Assembly (NCBI RefSeq): GCF_030247195.1
Contig: NC_080670.1
Location: 94,244,711-94,308,710, forward strand
Direction: 5' to 3'
Length of the DNA: 64,000 nt
DNA from: Topomyia yanbarensis
Lineage: Eukaryota; Arthropoda; Insecta; Diptera; Culicidae
Below the pieces are notes generated by a model. The model was not told the DNA's origin and made no database searches. It saw only the letters and a list, made by a program, of their open reading frames with translations. A program made the position numbers and the translations under genes. Below, one piece after another: positions 19,853 through 29,191 of the stretch. How positions within the stretch are numbered: position 1 is the first letter of the stretch; each line of letters starts with the position of its first letter.

Positions 19853-22852
19853 TTTATTATATATTTTTGCCTTTCTCAATAGAAAGGTATTGCAATCGCT
19901 CTGAAAACCGACTTTGTTTACCTGTAGCCTACTGGCAATCTGGATGGTAGCAGCCGAGACTGCGTTCCACTTCTCCACCGTTTGACACATCCGCTGGATA
20001 AGGGTATCCGGGGTTGTGTCCCAGCCACAGACGTCAAGCATTGCTCTTCTTTCGACGTCGAACCGATGACATACGAACAGTATGTGTTCGGCAGTTTCAT
20101 CTACACCTGGGCAGTCCGGGCAGACTGGGACCTCCGCGTGCCCGAACCTGTGGAGGTACTGACGGAAACAGTCATGGCCTGACAGGAATTGTGTCAGGTG
20201 GAAGTGAACTTCCCCATGGGGTCTTCCCACCCAGCTCGATATGCTAGGTATCAGCCGGTGGGTCCACCTACCTTTCGAGGAGTTGTCCCACTCACGCTGC
20301 CATCTGGCGACCGAGGTCACCCTGGTGCGCTCGCGGGCTCCCCTATTTCCACGTAGCTCAAAGCACTCCTCATCTTCCCGAATGACCAGCCTGACTGGCA
20401 TCATGCTCGCTATCACGCAGGATGCATCGTGTGATACCGTGCGGTAGGCAGATATCACTCTGAGGCACATCACGCGGTAGGTGCTCTCCAGTTTCTGTAG
20501 GTAACTGGTTACCCTCAGTGCGCTTGACCATGACGGGCCGCCGTACCTGAGGATAGATACGGCAACGCCTGCCAGTAACCTACGTCTACTGGCGCACACC
20601 TTTGAGCTGTTGGACATCATTCTCGATAGTGCCGCAACAGCAGTCGACGCTCTCTTGCACGTATAGTCGACATGGCTGCCGAAGGTCAGCTTGTCGTCTA
20701 TAATGACTCCGAGAGACTTCAGACTTCGCTGTGAAGTGATCGCGACTTCTCCCACATGGATAACTGCATGTTGTGCCGACTTGCGGTTGTTGACGATAAC
20801 TACCTCCGTCTTATGATGAGCGAGCTCCAGGCCTCTCGCGCTCATCCATTCCTCCACCGTGCTAATCGCGTGTTCTGCGGTTAGTTCTACCTCAGGAATT
20901 GACTCCCCGTAGACCTCCAAGGTTACGTCGTCGGCAAAGCCGACGATCTTGACCCCAGGAGGGAACTTCAGTCTCAGAACCCCGTCATACATGAGGTTCC
21001 ATAGCACCGGGCCTAGGATCGAGCCCTGCGGGACTCCGGCGGTAATCGGAACCCTTTTCTGACCGGCATCGGTCTCGTATAGCAGTACGCGGTTTTGGAA
21101 GTAACTTTCCAGGATCCGGTACAGACCCACCGGTAGGCTAAGCCGGTGTAACGAGAGCGCGATGGCATCCCAGCTTGCGCTGTTGAATGCGTTCTTCACG
21201 TCAAGTGTCACTAACGCACAGTATCGAATACCTCGCCTTTTTCGTTGGATCGCTATCTCGGCAGTATTTATCACTGAGTTGAGAGCGTCCACTGTGGACT
21301 TACCCTTCCGAAAGCCAAACTGGTTGCTTGACAGACCGTCCGTACCTTCCGCGTACGGGGTGAGCCTGTTGAGGATGATCCTCTCAAGCAGTTTGCCAGT
21401 CGTGTCTATCAGACAGATTGGTCTGTACGCCGATGGGTCGCCTGGCGGCTTCCCGGGCTTCGGCAACAGCACCAGTTTCTGCCTTTTCCATCTATCGGGG
21501 AAACGGCACTCGTCAAGGCATCTCTGCATAGCTAGCCTGAACATGTTCGGGTTCGCTATGATCGCTGCCTTGAGAGCGTTGTTCGGGACTCCATCCGGCC
21601 CTGGAGCTTTGTTCATTGCTAGGGATTTAGCCACTGCGAGTAGTTCTTCGTTCGTCACTGGAGCCACCATTTCGACCGTGCCCGCACTGTCTCGTAGTGC
21701 AGGTGGCCAGGGGCTTGTGGCTCGAGACGGGAAGAGTACTTCGATAATCGTTGCCAACCGGTCCGGAGACCGTTCTGGGGGTGAGGAGCCCCCTTTGGTC
21801 TTGGCCATCACAATCCGGTAGGCGTCACCCCACGGATTCGCGTTGGCACTCTCACACAGGTTGTCGAAACACGCTCTCTTGCTGCTTTTAATAGCCTTGT
21901 TAAGGGCTAATTTCGCAGCTCGAAACACTTCACGGCGGTTCTCTCTTGCATCCTCGGTGCGAGCTCTTTGCATCCTACGTCTAGCTCTGAGACAGGCTGA
22001 CCGTAGAGCTGCAATCTCGGCACTCCACCAGTATACCGGGCATCTACCGTTTCTTGGCAGTGTTTTTCTCGGCATAGTGGCGTCGCACGCGCGTGATAGA
22101 ACAGCTACCAGCGCATCCCCGCTTAGACTGTCGGTGTTGGCCTCCAGTCCCAGGGCCGCGGTGAAAGCTTCGCTGTCGAAGTGATTGGACTTCCACCCGC
22201 GTACCTGACAGGGATCTCCCGCCCTCGGATGCTGCACACCATAGTTGATCTTAAAGCGGATTGCTAAATGATCACTATGGGTGTAGCCTTCGTCTACCCT
22301 CCATTCCATGCCTGGAGCCAGACTCGGGCTGGCAAAGGTCAAATCAATCCACGCCTCCACTCCGTTTCTACGGAATGTACTAGCGGAGCCATCATTAGCT
22401 AGCACAGTATCGAGTTTCGCAAACGCTTCCATTAGCGCTTGACCCCTGCTATTTGTACAGCGGCTGCCCCACTCCACTGCCCAAGCGTTGAAGTCTCCCG
22501 CTATTACTACCGGTTTCCGGCCCACGAGGTCCGACGAGACCCTGTCGATCATCTGGTAGAACTGTTCTATTGGCCACCTTGGTGGGGCGTAGCAGCTGCA
22601 ATAGAACACACCATTGATCTTGGCAATCGCCACACCCTCGGCGGAGGGGTGTATTACCTCTTGAACCGGGAACCTTCCCGTTGTACAGATTGCCACCATT
22701 CCAGACCCGTCCGACACCCAATTGCCGTTGCCGGCAGGGATGCTGTACGGGTCTGATAATAGGGCGACATCTGTCCTCGACTCCGAGACCGACTGCCACA
22801 GCAGCTGTTGGGCTGCTGCACAATGGTTAAGATTTAGCTGTGTGACTCTCAC
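19847..22852 (-). CDS. R1-clade-like LINE ORF2: endonuclease and reverse transcriptase
   Basis: A 1001-codon open frame for the retrotransposition enzyme. The EEP endonuclease spans roughly residues 1-220, with GDFNAW near 119-124 and SDHLAI near 193-198. The reverse transcriptase spans about 410-720 with AYRPI, GVPQGS and the catalytic FADD at 639-642. A C-terminal Cys/His motif starts CPDC near residue 910-915. There is no RNase H domain, as usual for the R1 clade. The frame has no ATG near its start: it opens after a TAA, and the first candidate, GTG, overlaps the ORF1 stop as GTGA. The last 22 or so residues come from flanking repeat, so the native C-terminus is probably cut or replaced. 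No internal stops. Confidence 0.9.
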   Translation of the reverse strand: MRVTQLNLNHCAAAQQLLWQSVSESRTDVALLSDPYSIPAGNGNWVSDGSGMVAICTTGRFPVQEVIHPSAEGVAIAKINGVFYCSCYAPPRWPIEQFYQMIDRVSSDLVGRKPVVIAGDFNAWAVEWGSRCTNSRGQALMEAFAKLDTVLANDGSASTFRRNGVEAWIDLTFASPSLAPGMEWRVDEGYTHSDHLAIRFKINYGVQHPRAGDPCQVRGWKSNHFDSEAFTAALGLEANTDSLSGDALVAVLSRACDATMPRKTLPRNGRCPVYWWSAEIAALRSACLRARRRMQRARTEDARENRREVFRAAKLALNKAIKSSKRACFDNLCESANANPWGDAYRIVMAKTKGGSSPPERSPDRLATIIEVLFPSRATSPWPPALRDSAGTVEMVAPVTNEELLAVAKSLAMNKAPGPDGVPNNALKAAIIANPNMFRLAMQRCLDECRFPDRWKRQKLVLLPKPGKPPGDPSAYRPICLIDTTGKLLERIILNRLTPYAEGTDGLSSNQFGFRKGKSTVDALNSVINTAEIAIQRKRRGIRYCALVTLDVKNAFNSASWDAIALSLHRLSLPVGLYRILESYFQNRVLLYETDAGQKRVPITAGVPQGSILGPVLWNLMYDGVLRLKFPPGVKIVGFADDVTLEVYGESIPEVELTAEHAISTVEEWMSARGLELAHHKTEVVIVNNRKSAQHAVIHVGEVAITSQRSLKSLGVIIDDKLTFGSHVDYTCKRASTAVAALSRMMSNSSKVCASRRRLLAGVAVSILRYGGPSWSSALRVTSYLQKLESTYRVMCLRVISAYRTVSHDASCVIASMMPVRLVIREDEECFELRGNRGARERTRVTSVARWQREWDNSSKGRWTHRLIPSISSWVGRPHGEVHFHLTQFLSGHDCFRQYLHRFGHAEVPVCPDCPGVDETAEHILFVCHRFDVERRAMLDVCGWDTTPDTLIQRMCQTVEKWNAVSAATIQIASRLQVNKVGFQSDCNTFLLRKAKIYNKI
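19853..19917 (+). repeat. 5' end of hairpin-ended repeat family, split by the R1-like insertion
   Basis: TTGCCTTTCTCAATAGAAAGG followed by TATTGCAATCGCTCTGAAAA matches the start of the family copy at 25586. The rest of this copy appears to resume at about 24665, on the other side of the R1-like element. Read backwards it supplies the last codons of ORF2, which are therefore not native to the LINE. Confidence 0.7.
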
Positions 22853-24660
22853 GGCTTCTTCTTATTTAACTCGCCGAAGGGACACGAAGGTCCGCCCATA
22901 GCATGTTTATGGGCTTGCTTCTTAGAGGTGCAGATAAGGCACTTATATGCCTTAGTGCACCCCCGCTCTTTATGCCCCTCCTCGCCGCATCGACGACATA
23001 GCTTACTCCTGTCTAGGCCTTTGCATTCGTAAGCTTTATGGCCGGATTCTAGGCACCGATAGCACCTGTCCACTGAAGGCGGCTGGGGTATACTAATAGG
23101 GCATACCGACCAGCCGATCTTCAGCTTCCCTTTCTCGGTTACCTTTTTGGCATCCGCATTCAGTAGCCTGAGGTAGGCTACTTGGGTGCCAGAGGGTCCG
23201 TCCCTCAATCGCACAGAGGCCCGCTCGATTGTGACGCCGCATTGCTCCTTGACGGCTGCGGCGACGTCTTCTGCGGTCGCGAACTCGTCCAAGTGTTTGC
23301 ACTGGAGAGTTGTTTCCGCACCTAGCGACCTGATTTGGGCGCCCTCACCAAGGACCTCTTGGGCCAAGGCCTTGTATATTGCACTTGATTGTGCGCCTCG
23401 CTTCAACACCAGGAGCATCTCTCCCGTGTTGGTGCGTCTTACGCTACGCACATCCTGCCCAAGGGCCGAGAGGCTTTCGGCCGCTTTCATCGATTTAAGG
23501 ACATCGGCGTATTTGTCCTTGTCGGTTTTTAACCACAAGGCTTCGCCTCTGTCCTTGGCCTTCCTCGCAGGCCGCGGTACCTCCGGTTTCGGTGCCGGCT
23601 TTTTCTTGGTAACCAGCGTCCAGGGGTTTGAGCCCCCCTGCCCCGGTCGTGCCGGGTTGCTGGTACCATCGCTCTCAACAGCGAGGTCACTCTCGCCCTC
23701 GCTTACCTCACCCAGGCGGCGTTTGACCTTGACGGTTGCACGCCGAGTGGTGTCGGTTTTGGCACCCTCTCCTGGCGACTTCCTAGGGCGCTTCGCATTC
23801 GATGCCGTCTTGCGATTGCCCTTTCCCTTTCCCTTCGAGGGGAACTCGGTCGCCGCTCCGATCGACGTGGCTGCTCCATAGAAGGTAAAGGCCACTGTCT
23901 GTGAACCTCTATTAACCTTCTCTCTTTCCTCCCTATTGGAGGCCACTGTCTGGGTTTCTCTGTCGGGCCTCTCCCGACATTCCACTCTCTCAACATATGC
24001 CTGCTGTTCCTGTCTTGCGACACGAACAGCTTTCCGGAGCTCCAGAAGGCTCAACTTCAACTCCTTGGCTATGTTCTGCTTTGCGCTAGCGAAGTCGATT
24101 ATAGCATCGAGTTGCTTCGCTACTTTGCGCATCGCAGCTATTGGCCCCTCCGATGCATTGGTAGGGGTATTGCCTACCGCTGCTGGGGGGTCACTGGTGC
24201 TTTCGAGTACAGCACTCATCGTTCCACTACTCTCCCCACGGGGGGGAGACCTCGCCAAACCACCTCTTGCGAAGGGGTTTGGCACCTCCGTCTGTTTATT
24301 TTTATTTTTATTTTGCTCCATGAAAATTCCCACGAGTAGCGCGAGAAATATATGTCCGCCACGCCAGAGCTCCGCATTAGCGTGGTAAGGGACGCTTACT
24401 GTGGGGGTTGCCCAGGTACCCCACAGGCTCCGTTAACGATCGAGCATCTTTTTCACCCCCTCGATCACTCATCCCTCGGCACGGGTCGCTTCACGCCTTG
24501 GAATTGGGGTTATGCCCTACCTTGCTTTACGTGGTGATCTCGGCCCGGATCATCACAACCATCCTCCTTTACCAGGGCTTTGGACCTGTAGCTCTGGATC
24601 TCAATAGTTCCATGTACGTATGTTATTACAGACATGCTACTATTGGGATCCGTCATACGC
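19918..24660 (-). mobile_element. R1-clade-like non-LTR retrotransposon with both ORFs open
   Basis: Contains ORF1 and ORF2 plus about 330 bp of upstream GC-rich sequence that I take to be the 5' UTR. The upstream junction lies at a (TGTR)n tract starting near 24668, i.e. (ACAY)n in the element's orientation. The other junction is at about 19917 in the first part of the same repeat family. Absence of stops and frameshifts suggests a young copy. The native 3' UTR seems missing. Confidence 0.75.
22849..24321 (-). CDS. R1-clade-like LINE ORF1: gag-like nucleic-acid-binding protein
   Basis: 490 codons from the first ATG at 24321 (protein start MEQNKNKNK). The GTG four codons upstream is not needed. 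The N-terminal half is charged and Ser/Pro/Lys-rich, with a basic NRKTASNAKRPRK stretch. The C-terminal part has two clear CCHC zinc knuckles (CYRCLESGHKAYEC and CRRCGEEGHKERGC) and a third Cys-rich motif beginning CLIC. This arrangement is typical of R1/I-group ORF1 proteins that coat the LINE RNA. The stop TGA overlaps the first codon of ORF2. Confidence 0.9.
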   Translation of the reverse strand: MEQNKNKNKQTEVPNPFARGGLARSPPRGESSGTMSAVLESTSDPPAAVGNTPTNASEGPIAAMRKVAKQLDAIIDFASAKQNIAKELKLSLLELRKAVRVARQEQQAYVERVECRERPDRETQTVASNREEREKVNRGSQTVAFTFYGAATSIGAATEFPSKGKGKGNRKTASNAKRPRKSPGEGAKTDTTRRATVKVKRRLGEVSEGESDLAVESDGTSNPARPGQGGSNPWTLVTKKKPAPKPEVPRPARKAKDRGEALWLKTDKDKYADVLKSMKAAESLSALGQDVRSVRRTNTGEMLLVLKRGAQSSAIYKALAQEVLGEGAQIRSLGAETTLQCKHLDEFATAEDVAAAVKEQCGVTIERASVRLRDGPSGTQVAYLRLLNADAKKVTEKGKLKIGWSVCPISIPQPPSVDRCYRCLESGHKAYECKGLDRSKLCRRCGEEGHKERGCTKAYKCLICTSKKQAHKHAMGGPSCPFGELNKKKP

Positions 24661-25576
24661 TAGCGGAGTTTGTGTATGTATGTGTGTGTATGTATGTATG
24701 TGTGTGTGTGTATGTGCGTCTGTGGGTGTGTATGTGACCAAAAATGTCACTCATTTTTCTCAGAGATGGCTGAACCGATTTTGACAAACTTAGTCTCAAA
24801 TGAAAGGTGCAACGTTCCCATAGGCTGCTGTTGAATTTCTAATGGATCCGACTTCCGGTTCCGAAACTACAGGGTGGTGAGCACGATCACGCAGAAAATG
24901 TCGATTTTAATAAATTCTGCAATGAACGTGTAAAGGTGCAAAATTTTCCAAAAGATGACCACAACTGTCTCAAATGAAAGGTATTGCGCCCCCGTAAATG
25001 ACTATTAAATTTCATCCCGATCCGACATCCGGTTCGGGAGTTACGGGTTGTGGCGTGCGATCACATAGCAAATTGCGATTCAAATCGATACTCCGATGAA
25101 AGCAAAAAAGGTAAAAATTTAGCTAAAATGTCTCTCAAACAATATAAATTTGCAGTTCTAGGTCACCGACGGCCAACCAAACTTTCGTTGACTACATTGA
25201 CCACCATAGACGATTCCGGAAGTGCCCGGGAAAACCGCCATCTTTCAAAATTAACGAACTCACATCAGTTTCCCGGAAATGGTTGGGCCGATTTTCACAA
25301 ACTTTGTCGCAAATGATAGCTATAATATCCCCACAGATGTCTATAAAACTTCGTTTATATGGTTCCGGAAATATAGACTAAACCGTCCGGTCACATATGA
25401 AATTCCCATGTAAGCCGGATCTCAAAAAAAATTTTCAAAGGGGACCCCATGAAATTTCAGAAATCGAATTCGTATTTTTGATGCCAAACATCTTTAAAAT
25501 GCATGAAACGTCGAGATTTTATGTTATCTCGAAATTATTTTTTTTATAAAAATCAACTTTTTGGGACTGCCGATTT
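24661..25576 (+). repeat. Rest of hairpin-ended repeat family copy, with (TGTR)n tract
   Basis: Starts with a TGTGTATGTATG microsatellite (24668-24736), then TTTCTCAGAGATGGCTGAACCG and two internal segments beginning TCTCAAATGAAAGGT. Similar wording at 25745-26000, 52090-52150 and 62500-62570 shows it is one family. No coding function supported. Confidence 0.6.
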
Positions 25577-26304
25577 CGCACCTTTTTGCCTTTCTCATAT
25601 AAAGAAAGGCTATGCAATCACTCCAAAAATCGATTTTTCAACGGAGGCCCCGAGGGCCGAGTGTCATATACCATTCGATTCAGTTCGTCGAGATCGCAAA
25701 ATGTCTGTGTGTGCGTATGTATGTATGTATGTAATGTCAAATAAAGTCACTCAATTTTCTCAGAGACGGCTGAGCCGATTTGCACAAACTTAGTTTCAAA
25801 TGAGGGGTATAACGCTCTAATAAGACGCTGTGATGTCCGAGTTATGTTATACGTATTCAAATACGTTCAACAACACGGGTTTGCGGCTCTAGATCATAAA
25901 TGACCAATCAAAGTAGCTTTGACCTTCAATTTGATTTCAAATGAAAGGTATAATACTTCCATTGACTGCTAATGAGTTTCATTCGGTTCTGACTTTTGGT
26001 TCCAGAGTTACAGCATGGTTATTGCGGTCACATAGGTATTTCTCATATGAACCGGTACAATCGTAATATCTCATATGTTAATAATCTATTGAAATGCACA
26101 TCAAATTACTTCGATTCGCAGGCTTAGATCACGGCGGCGAATCAAAGATTATTGGAATACATTGTCCATTATCGCTAATTTCGGAAGTCCCGGGTTCCGG
26201 GAATATTCCAGGTTCGTGATAGTGGTGCACTTATATACGCTTATCAAGGGTAATAATCATTGTTTGAGTAAATGAGAAAGGCACAATTGCACCACTAGGT
26301 AGAT
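25577..26304 (+). repeat. Hairpin-ended repeat family, near-complete copy
   Basis: Begins TTGCCTTTCTCATATAAAGAAAGGC (a hairpin over about 25585-25609), then a second short hairpin in GGCCCCGAGGGCCGAG, a TGTATGTATGTATG tract and CTCAGAGACGGCTGAGCCG. It closes with ATGAGAAAGGCACAATTG and CACCACTAGGTAGATTAAAAC. The outer GCCTTTCTCAT and ATGAGAAAGGC are inverted repeats. Whether it is a TIR element or a LINE 3' tail is unresolved. Confidence 0.6.
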
Positions 26305-26408
26305 TAAAACAAGTTTTTTTTGGTTTATATAGCTACTTTCCCTAGCGCTAGCTATTTATAAATAATCGTTTTTTGAATTGATTTGTATTTGGTCTTGTTT
26401 TGGTACAG

Positions 26409-26557
26409 AATGTTAACAACAAATTTTATTGTCAACTCTGCACCAAAGTTTTATTATCCAAGCCACCGCGCGAAGGCAAATATAGATATAATTACTGCCT
26501 CGAATACGCTGTGACCGGCGGCACCGAGAATGCCGACGAAGTATATATGACCCGTGC
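26409..26557 (+). other. Exon-like segment of unknown gene
   Basis: 149 bp between a strong acceptor (TTGTTTTGGTACAG, ending 26408) and a good donor (GTGC|GTAAGTGC at 26558). In one frame it reads through without stops: Cys-X2-Cys near the start (FYCQLC), then KPPREGKYRYNYCLEYAV, ending near EVYMTR. Codon-like composition and local GC are higher than the surroundings. I do not recognise the protein and see no partner exons nearby. It could be a host exon caught in the large transposon, or part of that transposon's gene. Confidence 0.4.
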
Positions 26558-26582
26558 GTAAGTGCACTTGTCTTATCGTTGG

Positions 26583-26590
26583 GTTGCGCC
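26583..26590. repeat. 8-bp target duplication (left) of hAT MITE
   Basis: GTTGCGCC, repeated at 26838-26845. Confidence 0.85.
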
Positions 26591-26837
26591 CAGGGGCGGA
26601 TCCAGAAAATAATTTCGGGAGGGGTCTGAAATTTTGATTTTAAAATTAACATTGTGCAATTCGTAATATGTAATATTTTTATTTAAAGAGTATCAGTTTT
26701 GTTCATCAAATTTTAATTGGAATGATTTCGAGTTTGAAACTAATATTAAATCGACTCTGTTTTTAAAATTGTTCAACAAGTAAAAAATTTCGGAGGGGGT
26801 CCGGACCCCCAAGACCCTCCCCCTGGATTCGCCACTG
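26591..26837. mobile_element. hAT MITE, 247 bp
   Basis: The ends CAGGGGCGGATCCAG and CTGGATTCGCCACTG are inverted repeats of the CAGNGGCGNATCCAG type found in hAT elements. The 8-bp duplication GTTGCGCC flanks it exactly. A small internal palindrome, GGGGGTCCGGACCCCC, lies near the right end. Non-coding. Confidence 0.9.
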
Positions 26838-26845
26838 GTTGCGCC

Positions 26846-27420
26846 CCAATGAAATTTAATTTTCTTCTGCCGCTTTAGGTCAGAACGAACTTTTCTATGT
26901 TGCGGCAGTTTATTTTGTTTCTGCCGAATGGTTTTTTGCTCGCTGCGAACAGCTGTTTGTGATTTTGCGTCAACGACAGTGTCTTTAGTGAAGTTGTTCG
27001 CAAAAGCGCTACAAATTTGCTGAAGGCATCGTCTCAATACAATCACATAACTACTGCCACGAACGTTTTCTAACACAGTGACAATAATATTGCCGCCAAG
27101 ATAATTGAATACTATTTACCGAAAAATATATGTATGTGTAAATTTTAATATTTACCATAGAAGGAAATGATTTTTTGTTTAGCTTTGAAGGCCTTATAAA
27201 GGGTTAAAAATTTTTTTTACAATATCTTATCTGTTCAATATCTCTTTTGATAATAGTTCAATTCTAACAATGTGTAGTTCGTTGGAAGGGAATTTGTATA
27301 AGCTTTCTGGTGATATGCAGAACGATTGTTGTCAATTCTGATAATTAATCTAAAACTACTTTACACACACACACACACATAATTATCCAAACTAAACTAA
27401 ACATCAGAATCAAAAACAAA
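26846..27420. other. Unassigned stretch with short CA repeat
   Basis: A minus-strand frame here is Lys/Gln/Arg-rich but has no recognised domain. A (CA)n tract lies at 27362-27380. Confidence 0.35.
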
Positions 27421-27560
27421 TTAAAGTGTTCGGCCTTTCATTTGAAATTGGTTTGGATATGATTGAATAGGCCATTGCTGAGAAACATGAATGAGAGTAT
27501 TCCTCAAACATACACACACAGTCATTGACGCACCCCCGCCCCCCCCCCCTACCGAAGTAA
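27421..27560 (-). repeat. Fragment of hairpin-ended family (minus strand)
   Basis: The reverse complement contains AATGGCCTATTCAATCATATCC, then CAAACCAATTTCAAATGAAAGG, parallel to 62525-62570. The region next to it holds a long C run (about 27540-27550). Confidence 0.5.
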
Positions 27561-28770
27561 AGCCCAACCGATATGGAGATACAAGAAGTTGAGGTTTAGT
27601 CGGTAGACTTGCTGGCAAAAGAACTGCAGTAAGAATCCGTTGAAAAATCATAGCAGGAAAGCGAGTATTTTAGCAAACATACGATCTTGAAATGTTCTGG
27701 ATGTCTTCAGGCAGTTTCTGAAAAAAAAAACGAATAGTCACGGTATGTTGTGAAGATAACTGCAATGATGAAATTCGCCTTTAAGGAGGTTTAACCATCG
27801 GCAGAATTTCGAAGACGACGCTCTTCCTGACTAGTCCAGTAGGTCCTAAAATATACAGAACCATGTATAATTTGAGTAAACACTAATGTGATGGATGTGA
27901 TTAGCACTAGACATGAATTTGCTCCAGCTAGAAAGTACTTGGCTCAAATTTTCAGTTTGATTTTCGATCACAGTTTGACCAAGATGTTCGATGATACTGG
28001 ACTGTAAAGAACGAGGGATAGAGTAAACTTAACACATACATTGCTCCCGGCACATGAGATAAGTCCCTGTATGGATACTGAACTTTTCATTTACTTGCAG
28101 CTGTCGGACTTTGGTCCATCTTTGAAACGAAGCAGTTTACCGGGATTGCTTGATGACGGGCCTATAGGAATAATTTCACCATCATAGAATTGCGTGTTAG
28201 CAAATTGTTTCAATGTCCGGCGCGATCAATAATTTTTAAGAAGTCATGAATTGCTGACTAAAAACTTTTATTGCTGTATTGTTAAACATGTTTGATACAC
28301 AGGCAGACTATTAGTCGTTTTAATATGCCATGCCCTATTTATCGAATATTTAACTTCTTATTACCAGTCCAAGCTAGTGGAGGTCACCAGCAAATATCAC
28401 ACTAGTATGCAGTCTTTTTTAAACGTACCAGTTCCCCTATAGCAAACAATGCGGCAGGTTACTACCGTTCTCACCGATAAACACATATGTAGTCGGAATG
28501 ATTGGTTCAGATACCACTTTACACTAACAGCCCACACTTGGGCTTGCTGCAAATCACCTTCCGTGCCTGATAAATACCATGCAAAGCTAGCCATCGGTGA
28601 CTTCCATCGGCCAAACCAGTTAATTTCTTTTCAAAAAGTTCGCTGATCCGTTTCTCAGAGTGGCAAGAATAGAATCGATATAACAGTTTGGTCGTAATAT
28701 GCATTATCAATCGTAAAGTGATATTCTGTTCCGTATTCAGTTGTCATTAGGTGACCAAACACCGCCAGAA
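27561..28770. other. Probable decayed gene region of the large transposon
   Basis: No continuous frame. On the minus strand several 100-150-nt stretches are open and end at donor-like sites: for example a segment near 28090-28230 ends in GCAA|GTAAATG, and an exon candidate begins at 28770. No residue pattern identifies a transposase. I would not call a gene without transcript data. Confidence 0.25.
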
Positions 28771-28856
28771 CTGGAATATGGAATTGGCAAAAAGATTTAG
28801 ACAAACAAATATGTATTAGTACATACCTAGTAAAGATCATTTTTCGGTGCATATAC
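28771..28856 (-). other. Intron-like segment between two minus-strand exon candidates
   Basis: Donor GCAG|GTATATG and acceptor CATATTCCAG bound 86 bp. The upstream exon candidate 28857-28925 has its own acceptor (TTTATTTCCATAG) and an open frame that continues across the junction into 28770 and below for about 37 more codons. Product unknown. Confidence 0.3.
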
Positions 28857-29175
28857 CTGCCGATAATTTGTTAGGTTTAGGTAATCGCTTCGTTTCGTTC
28901 CATTTGGCTGGAAAATCTCCCTGGTCTATGGAAATAAACGGAAGAAGGACCGAAAAAATCCAAACTCAAACAAATATTCTGCAAAACAAACCGCCATCAT
29001 TTTGTTTTGACATTTCGCAAAATGAATCCCAAGTCACTTAGGTTCATTTTGTCACTCACCCTGAAATGAACCTCTCACGTCAACCGACTCGACTCGTAGA
29101 ATAAGGTGACAAGAGTCATGTGACAGTGAAGTGAGTTTTGGCGTCTCACCTCACTCGCCGCGCAGAATAGGGCCG

Positions 29176-29191
29176 AGAAATTCCCCATACC
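29176..29191 (+). repeat. Repeat A, copy 2, right remnant
   Basis: AGAAATTCCCCATACC(T), the tail of repeat A after the transposon, beginning with the second AGA of the target duplication. After CATACCT the sequence diverges from copy 1. Confidence 0.8.

Larger units (their letters stand above)
13396..29175. mobile_element. 15.8-kb TIR-bounded DNA transposon (PIF/Harbinger-like by 3-bp duplication), with nested insertions
   Basis: The left end starts CGGCCCTATTCTGCGCGGCG, and the right end (to 29175) is its exact reverse complement, with similarity running about 30 bp. The 3 bp AGA is duplicated at both ends, and joining the flanks through one AGA restores repeat A as seen at 9020-9051. A 3-bp duplication is typical of PIF/Harbinger elements, but I found no transposase to confirm this. 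Much of the length is later insertions: hairpin MITEs, a hAT foldback, an R1-like LINE, the hairpin-ended family and a hAT MITE. Exon-like remnants remain near both ends (intron 13719-13848; exons near 28770 and 28857-28925 on the minus strand). Confidence 0.7.

Noticed and set aside
21162..22184. Plus-strand frames opposite the R1-like ORF2
   Set aside because: Shadows of the minus-strand ORF2, which has clear RT and endonuclease motifs.
28519..28710. Endonuclease III-like glycosylase fragment (HRWLALHG…CSKPKC)
   Set aside because: The spacing of the cysteines and the missing helix-hairpin-helix do not fit the family. The resemblance is probably chance.
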